Notes: generated by a model from the sequence alone, not told the origin. A DNA stretch of 7,517 bases from Deltaproteobacteria bacterium (GCA_017990795.1 JAGNNG010000078.1:1-7517), one strand, 5' to 3'. Numbered from the stretch's first letter, positions 1 through 6,148 are shown. A program made the numbers and translations.

Positions 1-9
1 CTAGAGTAC

Positions 10-26
10 CCTGACTTGCAGTCGGG
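10..26 (+). other. Short hairpin resembling a tRNA anticodon arm
   Basis: CCTGACT and AGTCGGG can pair over 7 bp with one G-U pair. Read as a tRNA arm, this is a 5-bp stem closing the 7-nt loop CTTGCAG, with TGC in the anticodon position, and the preceding CTAGAGTA looks like the 3' half of a D-loop. No T-arm (TTCGA) or CCA end follows, so it is not an intact tRNA gene. It could be a decayed tRNA relic, a leader hairpin of the kinase gene, or chance. The 5' half lies outside the window. Confidence 0.2.
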
Positions 27-74
27 CGGCACGGCTTGCTGTATCTGCCGCGGACCGGTAGACTCCCGCCTTGG

Positions 75-1943
75 ATGGTAGGACAAACCCTGTCGCACTA
101 TCGGCTGCTAGAGCGGGTCGGGCAGGGCGGCATGGCCGAGGTGTACCGCGCCGTCGATGAAAACCTTGATCGGGTGGTTGCGATCAAGGTCATGCACAAG
201 CACCTTGCTAGCGAGCTAGAGTCCCGACTGCGCTTCGCCCGCGAAGCCAAAGCGGTCGCGCGCCTAAAGCACGACAACATCCTGGAGGTCTACGCCTACA
301 GCGATGAGGGCTCGCAAGAGGCCTACCTGGTCACCGAGTTTATCGACGGGCCAACGCTGCGCGCGGTCCTGCTTTCGCACCTGCCGCGCTTCCCCGAAGT
401 CGCCGCCATGATTGGGGTCGAGATCGCCAGCGCTCTACTGACCGCGCACCGCATGGGCATCGTGCACCGCGACGTAAAGCCCGAAAACATCATGGTGCGC
501 CCGCCGGGAACGCTGGTGCTGTGCGACTTTGGTATCGCGCGCATTGTGGACAAGGACAACGTGACCTCGACGGGGCAGCTGCTCGGCTCGCCCGCGTACA
601 TCGCGCCTGAGCACATCAAAGGACAGCCGCAAGACGGTCGCTCGGATTTGTTCTCGCTGGGGGTCATTTTGTATGAGGCGCTGACGGGCAGTCTGCCGTT
701 TGCGGGCCGCAACGCCCACGAGACGCTAACCAAGATCACCACCGGACAGTTTGCACCGCTGTGCGAGCAAGCACCGCTGTGCAGCCGCGAGCTAGCCGCG
801 ATCATCGAGCGCTTGCTGGCCACCGATCCAGGCGACAGGCCGCTTGATGCCAGCGTGCTTGTCGGAGAGCTGACGGCGGTGCTACGCGACACCGGCATCG
901 ACGATCCTGCTGCGGAGCTGACCACCTACCTGCGCGACCCGGAAGCGTGGGAGAGCGTCCACAGCAAGCGCTTTGTCGCCCACTTAACCCGCACCGGTCA
1001 GGCGCTGCAGCGACAAGGACGCACGGCGGCGGCGCTGTCGGCGTGGGCACGCGCGCAGCTGGTGGCACCCGATGATGCAGAGCTGGCAAGCCTGGTTAAC
1101 TCGGTGTCGCGACGACATCGTACCCGTCGCCAGCTGGCTTACGTCGGCAGCGCCACGCTGGGTGTACTGGCGGTGGTTGCTGGCGGAAAAGTGCTGCACG
1201 ATCGCAGCAGTCGCCCGCCCGCTCCGTCGCAGCTGCATGACAGCCTGCCGTCGCCAGAGCCAACGCCCGGCCTGCCGCAGATGTCACTCCCCAGCGTCCC
1301 AGCCACGCAGCCAGAAGCGTCGACGCAGACCCCGCCGCTGGCCATCCCTGCGCCGCCAACCGCCAGCGCTGGCGCTCCAAGTCCACTGCCCAGCCCGACC
1401 GCCACCGAAGTGGAACTGCGCGGCTCTCGTCCCAAAAAGCCGCACCCGGGCCCGCACACCGAAAAGCCTGAGCCGCTGCGCACCGTACGCCTAGAGCCCT
1501 GGCCCAAAGCCGTCGTCGTCACCCACAACGGCAAGCGCCTGGGCGAGTACGGCACCGACGTTCGCGACGTCCAGCTACGCCCCGGTCAGAACGAGTTTTT
1601 GTTTGAGAGCCCGGCCTGCTACTCGGAAAAAGTGGTGCTGCCCGGTGACTCGCGCGTGCCTGAGGTGCGTGTGCGCCTGCGCTGGAAGCCAGCCCTGCTG
1701 CAGCTCCGGGTCCACAGCAGCAAGCTGACCGGCGACTCTACCGCTGCCGAGGTCGTGGTGGTGGTGGACGGACACGTCATCGGTCGCGCTGGTCAGGTCA
1801 TGGCCCTGCCCGTGCGCAGCGACGATGGCCAGCAGACCGTGCAGCTGCAGGTCAGCGCCGCAGGCCACCAAACAGTGACCCGCGCCGTGACCGTACGCGC
1901 CAACCAGCTATCGACCTTGGACATAAACCTGCCGACGCAGTAA
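75..1943 (+). CDS. Transmembrane Ser/Thr protein kinase (PknB-like) with Pro-rich linker and PEGA-like C-terminal region
   Basis: Eukaryote-like Ser/Thr kinase of 622 residues, predicted to phosphorylate unknown proteins at the inner membrane. Kinase domain at about residues 9-265: Gly loop GQGGMAEVY (16-24), Lys38 in VAIKV, HRDVKPEN with catalytic Asp133, DFG at 151-153, APE at 177-179. All catalytic residues are present, and the Arg before Asp133 makes it an RD kinase, probably activated by activation-loop phosphorylation. A short helical, TPR-like stretch (about 290-345) precedes one membrane segment (about 356-374, flanked by Arg/His). A Pro/Ser-rich linker (about 380-470) follows, then a beta-rich tail resembling PEGA-type domains (about 475-622), which would be periplasmic. 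I chose ATG 75 because MVGQTLSHYRLLERVG is the usual start of this family; an in-frame TTG at 36 would add 13 residues unlike the family. Neither start has a clear Shine-Dalgarno. An in-frame stop at 12-14 shows the gene does not begin outside the window. Kinase identity is certain; the tail domain is tentative. Confidence 0.93.
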   Translation: MVGQTLSHYRLLERVGQGGMAEVYRAVDENLDRVVAIKVMHKHLASELESRLRFAREAKAVARLKHDNILEVYAYSDEGSQEAYLVTEFIDGPTLRAVLLSHLPRFPEVAAMIGVEIASALLTAHRMGIVHRDVKPENIMVRPPGTLVLCDFGIARIVDKDNVTSTGQLLGSPAYIAPEHIKGQPQDGRSDLFSLGVILYEALTGSLPFAGRNAHETLTKITTGQFAPLCEQAPLCSRELAAIIERLLATDPGDRPLDASVLVGELTAVLRDTGIDDPAAELTTYLRDPEAWESVHSKRFVAHLTRTGQALQRQGRTAAALSAWARAQLVAPDDAELASLVNSVSRRHRTRRQLAYVGSATLGVLAVVAGGKVLHDRSSRPPAPSQLHDSLPSPEPTPGLPQMSLPSVPATQPEASTQTPPLAIPAPPTASAGAPSPLPSPTATEVELRGSRPKKPHPGPHTEKPEPLRTVRLEPWPKAVVVTHNGKRLGEYGTDVRDVQLRPGQNEFLFESPACYSEKVVLPGDSRVPEVRVRLRWKPALLQLRVHSSKLTGDSTAAEVVVVVDGHVIGRAGQVMALPVRSDDGQQTVQLQVSAAGHQTVTRAVTVRANQLSTLDINLPTQ

Positions 1944-1959
1944 CCACTGCCGCGAGCTG

Positions 1960-2712
1960 CTACGCTGGCTTCTGCTTGGTCTGATTGGCCACCGACTGAA
2001 TCGCCGCTTCGACCGCCGCCTGGTCGCCCAAGTACCGTCGGCCAAGCGGACGCAGCGCGGCATCTAGCTCGTACACCAGCGGAATCCCGGTTGGGATGTT
2101 CATCTCGACGATGTCCTGCTCCGAGATGCCGTCCAAGTACTTCACCAGCGCGCGCAAGCTGTTGCCGTGCGCCACGATCAGCACCCGCTTGCCGCTGGCT
2201 ATCGCTGGCGCAATCGTCTGCTCCCAGTACGGCACAAAGCGCGCGACGGTGTCTTTTAGGCACTCGCCCAGCGGCAGCTCAGCCTCGGAGAGTCCGGCGT
2301 AGCGCGGGTCGTGCGCCGGCGAGCCCGGATCTTCCCGCGACATCAGCGGCGGCGGCACATCGTAGCTACGACGCCACAGCTTGACCTGCGCATCGCCATA
2401 CTTGGCCGCCGTCTCAGCCTTATTCAGGCCCTGCAGCGCGCCGTAGTGCCGCTCGTTTAGGCGCCATGACCGCTCGACGGGAATCCACAGCAGGTCCAGC
2501 TCCTCCTGCACGTGCCACAGCGTCCGAATCGCCCGCCGCAGCACCGAGCTATACGCCTGGTCAAACGTAAAGCCCTCTTCTCGCAGCTGCTGGCCCGCGC
2601 GCTTGGCCTCGGCGATCCCAGACTCAGCCAGGTCGATATCGGTCCAGCCGGTGAAGCGGTTTTCGCGATTCCACTGGCTCTCTCCGTGACGAATCAGGAC
2701 TAGCTTGTGCAT
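1960..2712 (-). CDS. gpmA: 2,3-bisphosphoglycerate-dependent phosphoglycerate mutase
   Basis: Cytoplasmic glycolytic and gluconeogenic enzyme that interconverts 3-phosphoglycerate and 2-phosphoglycerate through a phospho-histidine. The product is 250 residues, the usual length of the family. Visible motifs: LIRHGESQWN with phospho-acceptor His9 (Arg8, Gly10), RFTGW at 19-23, SSVLRRAIRT with Arg60, WRLNERHYGALQG with Glu87, and the second catalytic His182 in VAHGNSLRALVKYLDG. The PLMSREDPGSPAHDPRYAGL stretch (122-141) is the insertion seen in the dPGM group, which separates it from short histidine phosphatases. The frame stays open upstream to 2916, but ATG 2712 is chosen because MHKLVLIRHGES is the conserved N-terminus and AGGA lies just before it. 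It faces the kinase gene with only 16 nt between the two stop codons and no recognisable terminator. It is divergent from the epimerase gene. Nothing suggests a functional link to its neighbours. Confidence 0.97.
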   Translation of the reverse strand: MHKLVLIRHGESQWNRENRFTGWTDIDLAESGIAEAKRAGQQLREEGFTFDQAYSSVLRRAIRTLWHVQEELDLLWIPVERSWRLNERHYGALQGLNKAETAAKYGDAQVKLWRRSYDVPPPLMSREDPGSPAHDPRYAGLSEAELPLGECLKDTVARFVPYWEQTIAPAIASGKRVLIVAHGNSLRALVKYLDGISEQDIVEMNIPTGIPLVYELDAALRPLGRRYLGDQAAVEAAIQSVANQTKQKPA

Positions 2713-2713
2713 T

Positions 2714-2721
2714 TCTTTCCT
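2714..2721 (-). promoter_or_regulatory. Ribosome binding site of gpmA
   Basis: On the minus strand AAGGAAAG precedes ATG 2712; its AGGA core (2717-2720) is 4 nt from the start codon. It supports this start over upstream in-frame alternatives. Confidence 0.7.
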
Positions 2722-2808
2722 TCGAGTTTGTGATTTTATCTGCGCAAGGGTCACGCCTACTGTCGCTTGCGGGCCCGTATCATTCTGCTGTTTATTTCTG
2801 CCCCAAAA

Positions 2809-2814
2809 AAGGAG
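2809..2814 (+). promoter_or_regulatory. Ribosome binding site that fixes the epimerase GTG start
   Basis: A strong Shine-Dalgarno AAGGAG lies 6 nt before GTG 2821. The earlier in-frame TTG at 2767 has no comparable site, so GTG 2821 is the supported start. Confidence 0.85.
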
Positions 2815-2820
2815 TCCACA

Positions 2821-3456
2821 GTGAAGATTCTGGAGGCCAAGTCGCTGGCCATCCCCGACGTGAAAGTCGTCCGCTACGGTCGCTTTGCCGATCACCGAGG
2901 CTACTTCACCGAGCACTATCGCAAGTCTGACTTCCGCTCACATCCCGAGCTCGACTTTTTGCACAACGTCGAGTTTGAGCAGTGCAACGAGAGCGCCTCT
3001 CGCGCCGACACCATCCGCGGCCTGCACTTTCAGTGGAATCCGCACATGGGCAAGCTGGTACGCCCGCTTAGTGGTCGCTTGATCGACATGATGCTGGACA
3101 TCCGCCTCGGCTCGCCGACCTTTGGCAAGATCATCGCCTACGACATGCCCGCCGACCCCGACCGCCCCTACGGCGACTGGGTGTGGGTGCCGCCCGGGTT
3201 TGCACACGGCACGCTGCTGCCCGAGCCGAGCATCATCGAGTACTTCTGTTCCGGCTCATACAACCCAGCCTGTGAGGCGGGAATCTCGCCGCTGGCCCCC
3301 GACCTCGACTGGTCGCTGTGTGATCCGCCCTTGCGCGCACTGTTTCAAAAGACGCTGGCGCGCGGACCGCTGCTGACCGACAAGGATCGCAACGGCTTCT
3401 CGCTGGCCAGCTGGCAGGCCGATCCCCGCTCCCGCGAGTTCATTTACTCGCCGTAA
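2821..3456 (+). CDS. RmlC-like dTDP-4-dehydro-6-deoxy-sugar 3,5-epimerase family protein
   Basis: Cupin-fold epimerase of the dTDP-4-dehydrorhamnose 3,5-epimerase family. It is expected in the cytoplasm, epimerising C3 and/or C5 of a nucleotide-linked 4-keto-6-deoxysugar for surface polysaccharide or glycoside synthesis. The 211-residue product shows the family landmarks: RGYFTEHYR (26-34), RGLHFQ (66-71) with the probable catalytic His69, GKLVRPLSG with Lys78, VPPGFAHG (123-130), the SYNP Tyr147 region, and TDKD (186-189), whose Asp189 probably partners His69. It is somewhat longer than typical RmlC (about 180-200). Stretches such as HFQWNPHMGKL and the FCSGSYNPACEAG segment deviate from classic RmlC, so the substrate may not be the rhamnose intermediate. 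GTG start with AAGGAG 6 nt upstream. Its last 13 nt overlap the end of the opposing nucleotidyltransferase gene. Family confident; specificity not. Confidence 0.88.
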   Translation: MKILEAKSLAIPDVKVVRYGRFADHRGYFTEHYRKSDFRSHPELDFLHNVEFEQCNESASRADTIRGLHFQWNPHMGKLVRPLSGRLIDMMLDIRLGSPTFGKIIAYDMPADPDRPYGDWVWVPPGFAHGTLLPEPSIIEYFCSGSYNPACEAGISPLAPDLDWSLCDPPLRALFQKTLARGPLLTDKDRNGFSLASWQADPRSREFIYSP

Positions 3457-4199
3457 GCCGCCCCGCCAAACAGCTGCTGCGCCTGCTCATAGGTCTCTAA
3501 GCTGCCGATATCCAGCCACTGGCCTTTAATCATATACGTATAACAAGCGACGCGCGGATATAACCACTGAATCAGCCGTCCGGGCTGATCTGGATTATTT
3601 CCCTCGTTAATATATTGATTAATAAGCGGCAGTGTCTTTTGCGGATAATAATACAAAGCAATCGCAGTTAAAGTACTAATCGGTGTCTGCGGCTTCTCTT
3701 CAAAAAACAGGATTTTCCCGTCGTCGTCTAGCTGCAAATTATTATATCTTTTAATCTGCTCTAGATCTTTTACATCATAAGCGCCGACGAGAATTCCCTT
3801 CTGTTGCGCCGCGGCGACATATTCCGTCAAAGCACCGCTAAACAGATTATCGCCAGCCACGACAATTAAGTCATCATCCAGCGCGACTTTGTGGATGACA
3901 AAGTGGATATCTCCGATCGCGCCCAAGCGGTCGTCATTACTCAAAGTGCCATCGTCGATAACTTGAACCGGACGACCCGCGAAGGCGCCGCCGTGCGCCT
4001 CGGCCCAGCTTTGAAAGTTGGGCGCGAAGCGGTGGTTGGTGACGATGTAGATGGCGTCGATGGCGGGGCAGTCGGCAAACTTTTCTAAGACGTGCTCCAG
4101 CATCGGTCGCCCCGCTACGGGCAACAGCGGCTTGGCCTGGTTGTCCGTCAGCGGGCGCAGACGAGTCGCATAACCAGCAGCAAGAACGAGCAGCTTCAC
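3444..4199 (-). CDS. Sugar-1-phosphate nucleotidyltransferase (glucose-1-phosphate thymidylyltransferase-like)
   Basis: Nucleotidyltransferase joining an NTP and a sugar-1-phosphate into an NDP-sugar plus pyrophosphate in the cytoplasm. Of 251 residues it shows the N-terminal signature LVLAAGYATRLRPLT (4-18, with Arg13), KPLLPVAGRP (23-32, with Lys23), AGDNLF with metal-binding Asp117, FEEKP (166-170) and WLDIGS (228-233), so the core is complete. It is shorter than classic RmlA (about 290) and lacks its extra C-terminal part. It resembles the roughly 250-residue group with TLSNDDRLGAIGDI and NNPDQPGRLIQWLY segments; the base and sugar used cannot be told. Start is GTG 4199 with GGAGG (4206-4210) 6 nt upstream. 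It lies 117 nt downstream of the lipoprotein gene on the same strand and overlaps the convergent epimerase gene by 13 nt. Composition is odd: about 46% GC over 3481-3960 by hand count, against about 63% at its 5' end, with codons such as AAA, AGA, TAT, AAT and TTA clustered there. Confidence 0.9.
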   Translation of the reverse strand: MKLLVLAAGYATRLRPLTDNQAKPLLPVAGRPMLEHVLEKFADCPAIDAIYIVTNHRFAPNFQSWAEAHGGAFAGRPVQVIDDGTLSNDDRLGAIGDIHFVIHKVALDDDLIVVAGDNLFSGALTEYVAAAQQKGILVGAYDVKDLEQIKRYNNLQLDDDGKILFFEEKPQTPISTLTAIALYYYPQKTLPLINQYINEGNNPDQPGRLIQWLYPRVACYTYMIKGQWLDIGSLETYEQAQQLFGGAAYGE

Positions 4200-4205
4200 G
4201 GGGAG

Positions 4206-4210
4206 CCTCC
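4206..4210 (-). promoter_or_regulatory. Ribosome binding site of the nucleotidyltransferase
   Basis: GGAGG on the minus strand sits 6 nt before GTG 4199 and supports this non-ATG start. Confidence 0.8.
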
Positions 4211-4241
4211 GGTCGCGTTTTGGGGCTGATAGTAGGCGAGT

Positions 4242-4282
4242 CTGCTGCCAAGACGCCGCAATGTTTCGGGGTCTGGCAGCAG
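4242..4282 (-). terminator. Hairpin after the lipoprotein gene, possible terminator or processing site
   Basis: CTGCTGCCAAGAC (4242-4254) and GTCTGGCAGCAG (4271-4282) form a 12-bp stem with a single bulged A and a 16-nt loop. It begins 34 nt past the stop of the minus-strand lipoprotein gene and ends 42 nt before the nucleotidyltransferase start. No T-run follows on the minus strand, so it is not a classic intrinsic terminator. It could instead stabilise the upstream mRNA, attenuate read-through, or be an operator. Confidence 0.45.
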
Positions 4283-4316
4283 CTACGGCAGAGCAGGCGG
4301 GAAAACCGGCGGCAAC

Positions 4317-5864
4317 TTACTGCGAGGTATTCAGGAACACCATCACCGACTTCTCACTGGAATTAGCGACGATAAAGTCTGGCTTGCCGTCGCCATTCAG
4401 GTCACCAACCGCCACGCCGCGCGGTCCCATGCCGGTGGTCAGCTTGGTCAGCGCCGTCAGCGTTCCGTTCTTGTTCACAATCGGCACCACCGCATTTTCA
4501 CCATTTAGCGTCGTCACCACGTCCGGCACACCGTCGCCGTTAAAGTCTCCTGCGGCCAGCCCCCACGGCTGCGTGCCCGCGTCAAACATCATCGCGGTCT
4601 TAAACGTGCCGTCGCCGTTCCCCGGTACCAGCGCCACTTTGTTTAGGCTGTTCAAGCTGACCGCGAGGTCGGGCAGGCCGTCGCCATTGAAGTCTCCGAC
4701 GACCACTTCGTAGGGCTTGCCGCCGATGACCGCGTCTGCTTTGAAGGTAAACGCCGCTTTGCCATCGCCCAGCAGGACCTTGGCATTGCCGCTGTTCTCA
4801 TGCACTGCCACCAGGTCCAGCGTCCCGTTTTTGTCCAGGTCCGCCAACACCACCGAGTGCGGCACCATGTTGCCAGTCAGCGTCTGCGGGGCCTCTAGCG
4901 CTGCGCCGGCCTTGCCTTTGAAAAAGGTCAGGTCGTTGCTGCCACCGTTGGCGGTCACAACGTCGACGAAGGTGTCGTTGTTTACATCTTTGGCGTCGAT
5001 GCCCAGCGGCAGCGTGCTGGTCGCCCCTGCGCTAAGCGCGTACGTCGTGCCATTACCCAGCCGCCCCAGCTTGTCATTGAGCATCACGCTGACGCTGTAG
5101 CCGCTGTAGTCGGCGCTGACGGCATCCAAAAAGGTGTCGTTGTTAAAGTCCGCCACCGCCAGCGAGGCCGGACGCATCGCCGTATTCGCAGTGCCCATCG
5201 CGCCAAAAGTACCGTCGCCATTGCCGAGCAAAAAGCCCACGTTGTTATCGAAATAGTTGGTGACCAAAAGGTCCGGCTTGGCGTTGTTATTAAGCTCGGC
5301 AATGGCCACTGCGTAGGGATTGCTGCCGACGGTAATCGCGGTGCCAGCGCCAAACTGTACCGTGCCGTAAAAGTACGAAAAGATGTCTGCGCGCATCGCC
5401 ATCTTGGTATCGGGGTTGCGCACCACCACCACCAGCTTGTCCTTGGCCTTGGTGCCAGCGCGCGCCTTGGGCACGGTGACCGTCAGCATCGTCGGCGTGG
5501 TCTGGGTCACGGTCGCCGCTTGGCCATCAATTGTGACGGTGGCCCCAACCTGAAAGCCGGTGCCGGCAAGCTGAATCGAGTCGCCCCCGGTCGTAGCCGC
5601 CTTGTCCGGCGTAATGCCCGTCAGTACCGGCGCAGGCACCGTCAAGTCAGCCAGCACCAGATCCGGCAGGCCCTGCGCCATATCTCCGCCGCCACCGCCG
5701 CCAGCCAGGTCATTATCGCCGCCGCCACCCCCAGCTAGATCGTCACTGCCGCCAGTGCCCTGATCTGCCAGCTGTGAGGGGTCGGTCTTGTTCTCATTAC
5801 AGCTCACTGCGACTGCGCCACACAGAAGCAGGCTGCCACACACAAGTCGTTGCCAAGTATTCAT
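4317..5864 (-). CDS. Predicted outer-membrane lipoprotein with IPT/TIG domain and seven-repeat FG-GAP (VCBS) propeller
   Basis: Secreted, lipid-anchored 515-residue protein of unknown function. A type II signal peptide ends in lipobox AVSC with Cys22; Asn at +2 argues for the outer membrane. Next is a low-complexity Asp/Gly linker (about 41-63) with DLAGGGGG occurring twice, then an IPT/TIG immunoglobulin-like domain (about 78-165: PVLTGITPDKAATTGGD, GTGF, VTVP). Residues about 175-515 carry seven FG-GAP/VCBS repeats with motif starts near 190, 239, 293, 342, 391, 440 and 488, spaced 48-54, consistent with one seven-bladed propeller. Repeats 5-7 have the canonical calcium-loop pattern DxNGDGxPD; repeats 1-3 are degenerate, for example NNDTFLD and NNDTFVD. 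Such proteins often bind calcium and mediate adhesion or surface recognition, which is inference here. Start ATG 5864 with AGAGGA 3 nt upstream, and a strong promoter about 55-85 nt before it. The only cysteines are in the signal peptide. Confidence 0.9.
   Translation of the reverse strand: MNTWQRLVCGSLLLCGAVAVSCNENKTDPSQLADQGTGGSDDLAGGGGGDNDLAGGGGGGDMAQGLPDLVLADLTVPAPVLTGITPDKAATTGGDSIQLAGTGFQVGATVTIDGQAATVTQTTPTMLTVTVPKARAGTKAKDKLVVVVRNPDTKMAMRADIFSYFYGTVQFGAGTAITVGSNPYAVAIAELNNNAKPDLLVTNYFDNNVGFLLGNGDGTFGAMGTANTAMRPASLAVADFNNDTFLDAVSADYSGYSVSVMLNDKLGRLGNGTTYALSAGATSTLPLGIDAKDVNNDTFVDVVTANGGSNDLTFFKGKAGAALEAPQTLTGNMVPHSVVLADLDKNGTLDLVAVHENSGNAKVLLGDGKAAFTFKADAVIGGKPYEVVVGDFNGDGLPDLAVSLNSLNKVALVPGNGDGTFKTAMMFDAGTQPWGLAAGDFNGDGVPDVVTTLNGENAVVPIVNKNGTLTALTKLTTGMGPRGVAVGDLNGDGKPDFIVANSSEKSVMVFLNTSQ
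5682..5744 (-). repeat. Tandem DLAGGGGG-encoding linker repeat
   Basis: Encodes residues 41-61 of the lipoprotein, DDLAGGGGGDN followed by DLAGGGGGGD. The Gly codons are mostly GGC/GGT in runs, so slippage could change linker length. It acts as a flexible spacer between the lipid anchor and the folded domains. Confidence 0.7.
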
Positions 5865-5873
5865 CGGTCCTCT
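5860..5873. repeat. Left arm of a 14-bp perfect inverted repeat
   Basis: TTCATCGGTCCTCT here is the exact reverse complement of 6140-6153. It covers the Shine-Dalgarno and start codon of the lipoprotein gene. The match stops at both ends after 14 bp. Confidence 0.85.
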
Positions 5874-6148
5874 TAGTACGGAGTTTGGCCTAGCGCGAAA
5901 AAGATAGGTCTATGCACCATTATAGAGGCTAAGGACCCGCCCCGACAACCCGCTGCTGCCTGCTCAGCCTCAATCAGCTGCGCTTTGGCCGGCGCTTGTG
6001 GTCCCGCCCGCGCCCGGCGCAACAGCAAGACCTGCTTGCCTGTGCGCTGCTTTACAGCGGCCTGCCCGCAGGACGCGCTATGGTAGTAGCGGGGGGTTAG
6101 CACGTGCCGGCGCCCTCCTTAGACCAAGCGACACGAGCGAGAGGACCG
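5865..6148. other. Divergent intergenic region between lipoprotein and SDR genes
   Basis: This 284-nt gap holds the minus-strand promoter described above and, near the SDR side, three small adjacent stem-loops: GCAAG/CTTGC (6025-6039), CGCTG/CAGCG (6045-6059) and CCTGC/GCAGG (6061-6072). A plus-strand promoter for the SDR gene is not convincing: TTTACA (6051-6056) matches 5 of 6 bases of a -35 box, but the nearest -10-like TATGGT (6079-6084) is 22 nt away. Open frames here lack ribosome sites and recognisable protein features, so I call none. Confidence 0.5.
5919..5948 (-). promoter_or_regulatory. Sigma-70-type promoter of the lipoprotein gene
   Basis: On the minus strand a perfect -10 box TATAAT (5919-5924) is preceded at 18 nt by TTGTCG (5943-5948), which matches 4 of 6 bases of the -35 consensus. 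Transcription would start near 5912, giving a leader of just under 50 nt before ATG 5864. It is the best promoter in the window and stands out in a GC-rich background. Confidence 0.65.

Larger units (their letters stand above)
2713..2820. other. Divergent intergenic region gpmA / epimerase with a 6-bp inverted repeat
   Basis: This 108-nt region must hold control signals for both outward-facing genes. CGCAAG (2743-2748) and CTTGCG (2766-2771) form an inverted repeat with a 17-nt spacer, a possible operator or weak hairpin. On the minus strand GATAAAAT (2733-2740) could serve as a -10 box for gpmA, but I find no well-spaced -35 partner. On the plus strand TATCAT (2778-2783) and TTTATT (2791-2796) are only weak -10 candidates. 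An 8-bp palindrome CGGGCCCG sits at 2770-2777. No promoter can be named with confidence. Confidence 0.35.

Noticed and set aside
36..74. TTG start at 36 for the kinase
   Set aside because: The 13 added residues (Pro/Arg-rich) do not resemble the family N-terminus, and no ribosome site precedes it; ATG 75 fits better.
323..925. Long minus-strand open frame inside the kinase gene
   Set aside because: It mirrors a well-defined kinase coding frame, is Ser/Arg-rich with no domain, and such shadow frames are common in GC-rich DNA.
1139..1555. Minus-strand open frame opposite the kinase Pro-rich linker
   Set aside because: Its Gly-rich product is simply the reverse reading of Pro codons.
1944..1959. 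Terminator between the kinase and gpmA stops
   Set aside because: The 16-nt gap and its flanks show no stable hairpin or T-run.
2767..2820. TTG start at 2767 for the epimerase
   Set aside because: The strong AAGGAG is placed for GTG 2821; translating from 2767 would read through the ribosome site itself.
2713..2916. N-terminal extension of the phosphoglycerate mutase up to 2916
   Set aside because: The extension would overlap the start of the epimerase gene on the other strand; MHKLVLIRHGES at 2712 matches the known N-terminus and has its own ribosome site.
3481..3960. AT-rich stretch as an inserted mobile element
   Set aside because: The reading frame is continuous and carries the expected nucleotidyltransferase motifs (AGDN, EEKP, WLDIG), so nothing has been inserted.
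4261..5100. Two plus-strand open frames opposite the FG-GAP repeats
   Set aside because: They reflect the repeated codon pattern of the lipoprotein gene read backwards and have no signal, ribosome site or domain.
5873..6103. Minus-strand 76-residue open frame in the divergent gap
   Set aside because: It covers the predicted promoter of the lipoprotein gene and lacks a ribosome site and any family signature.
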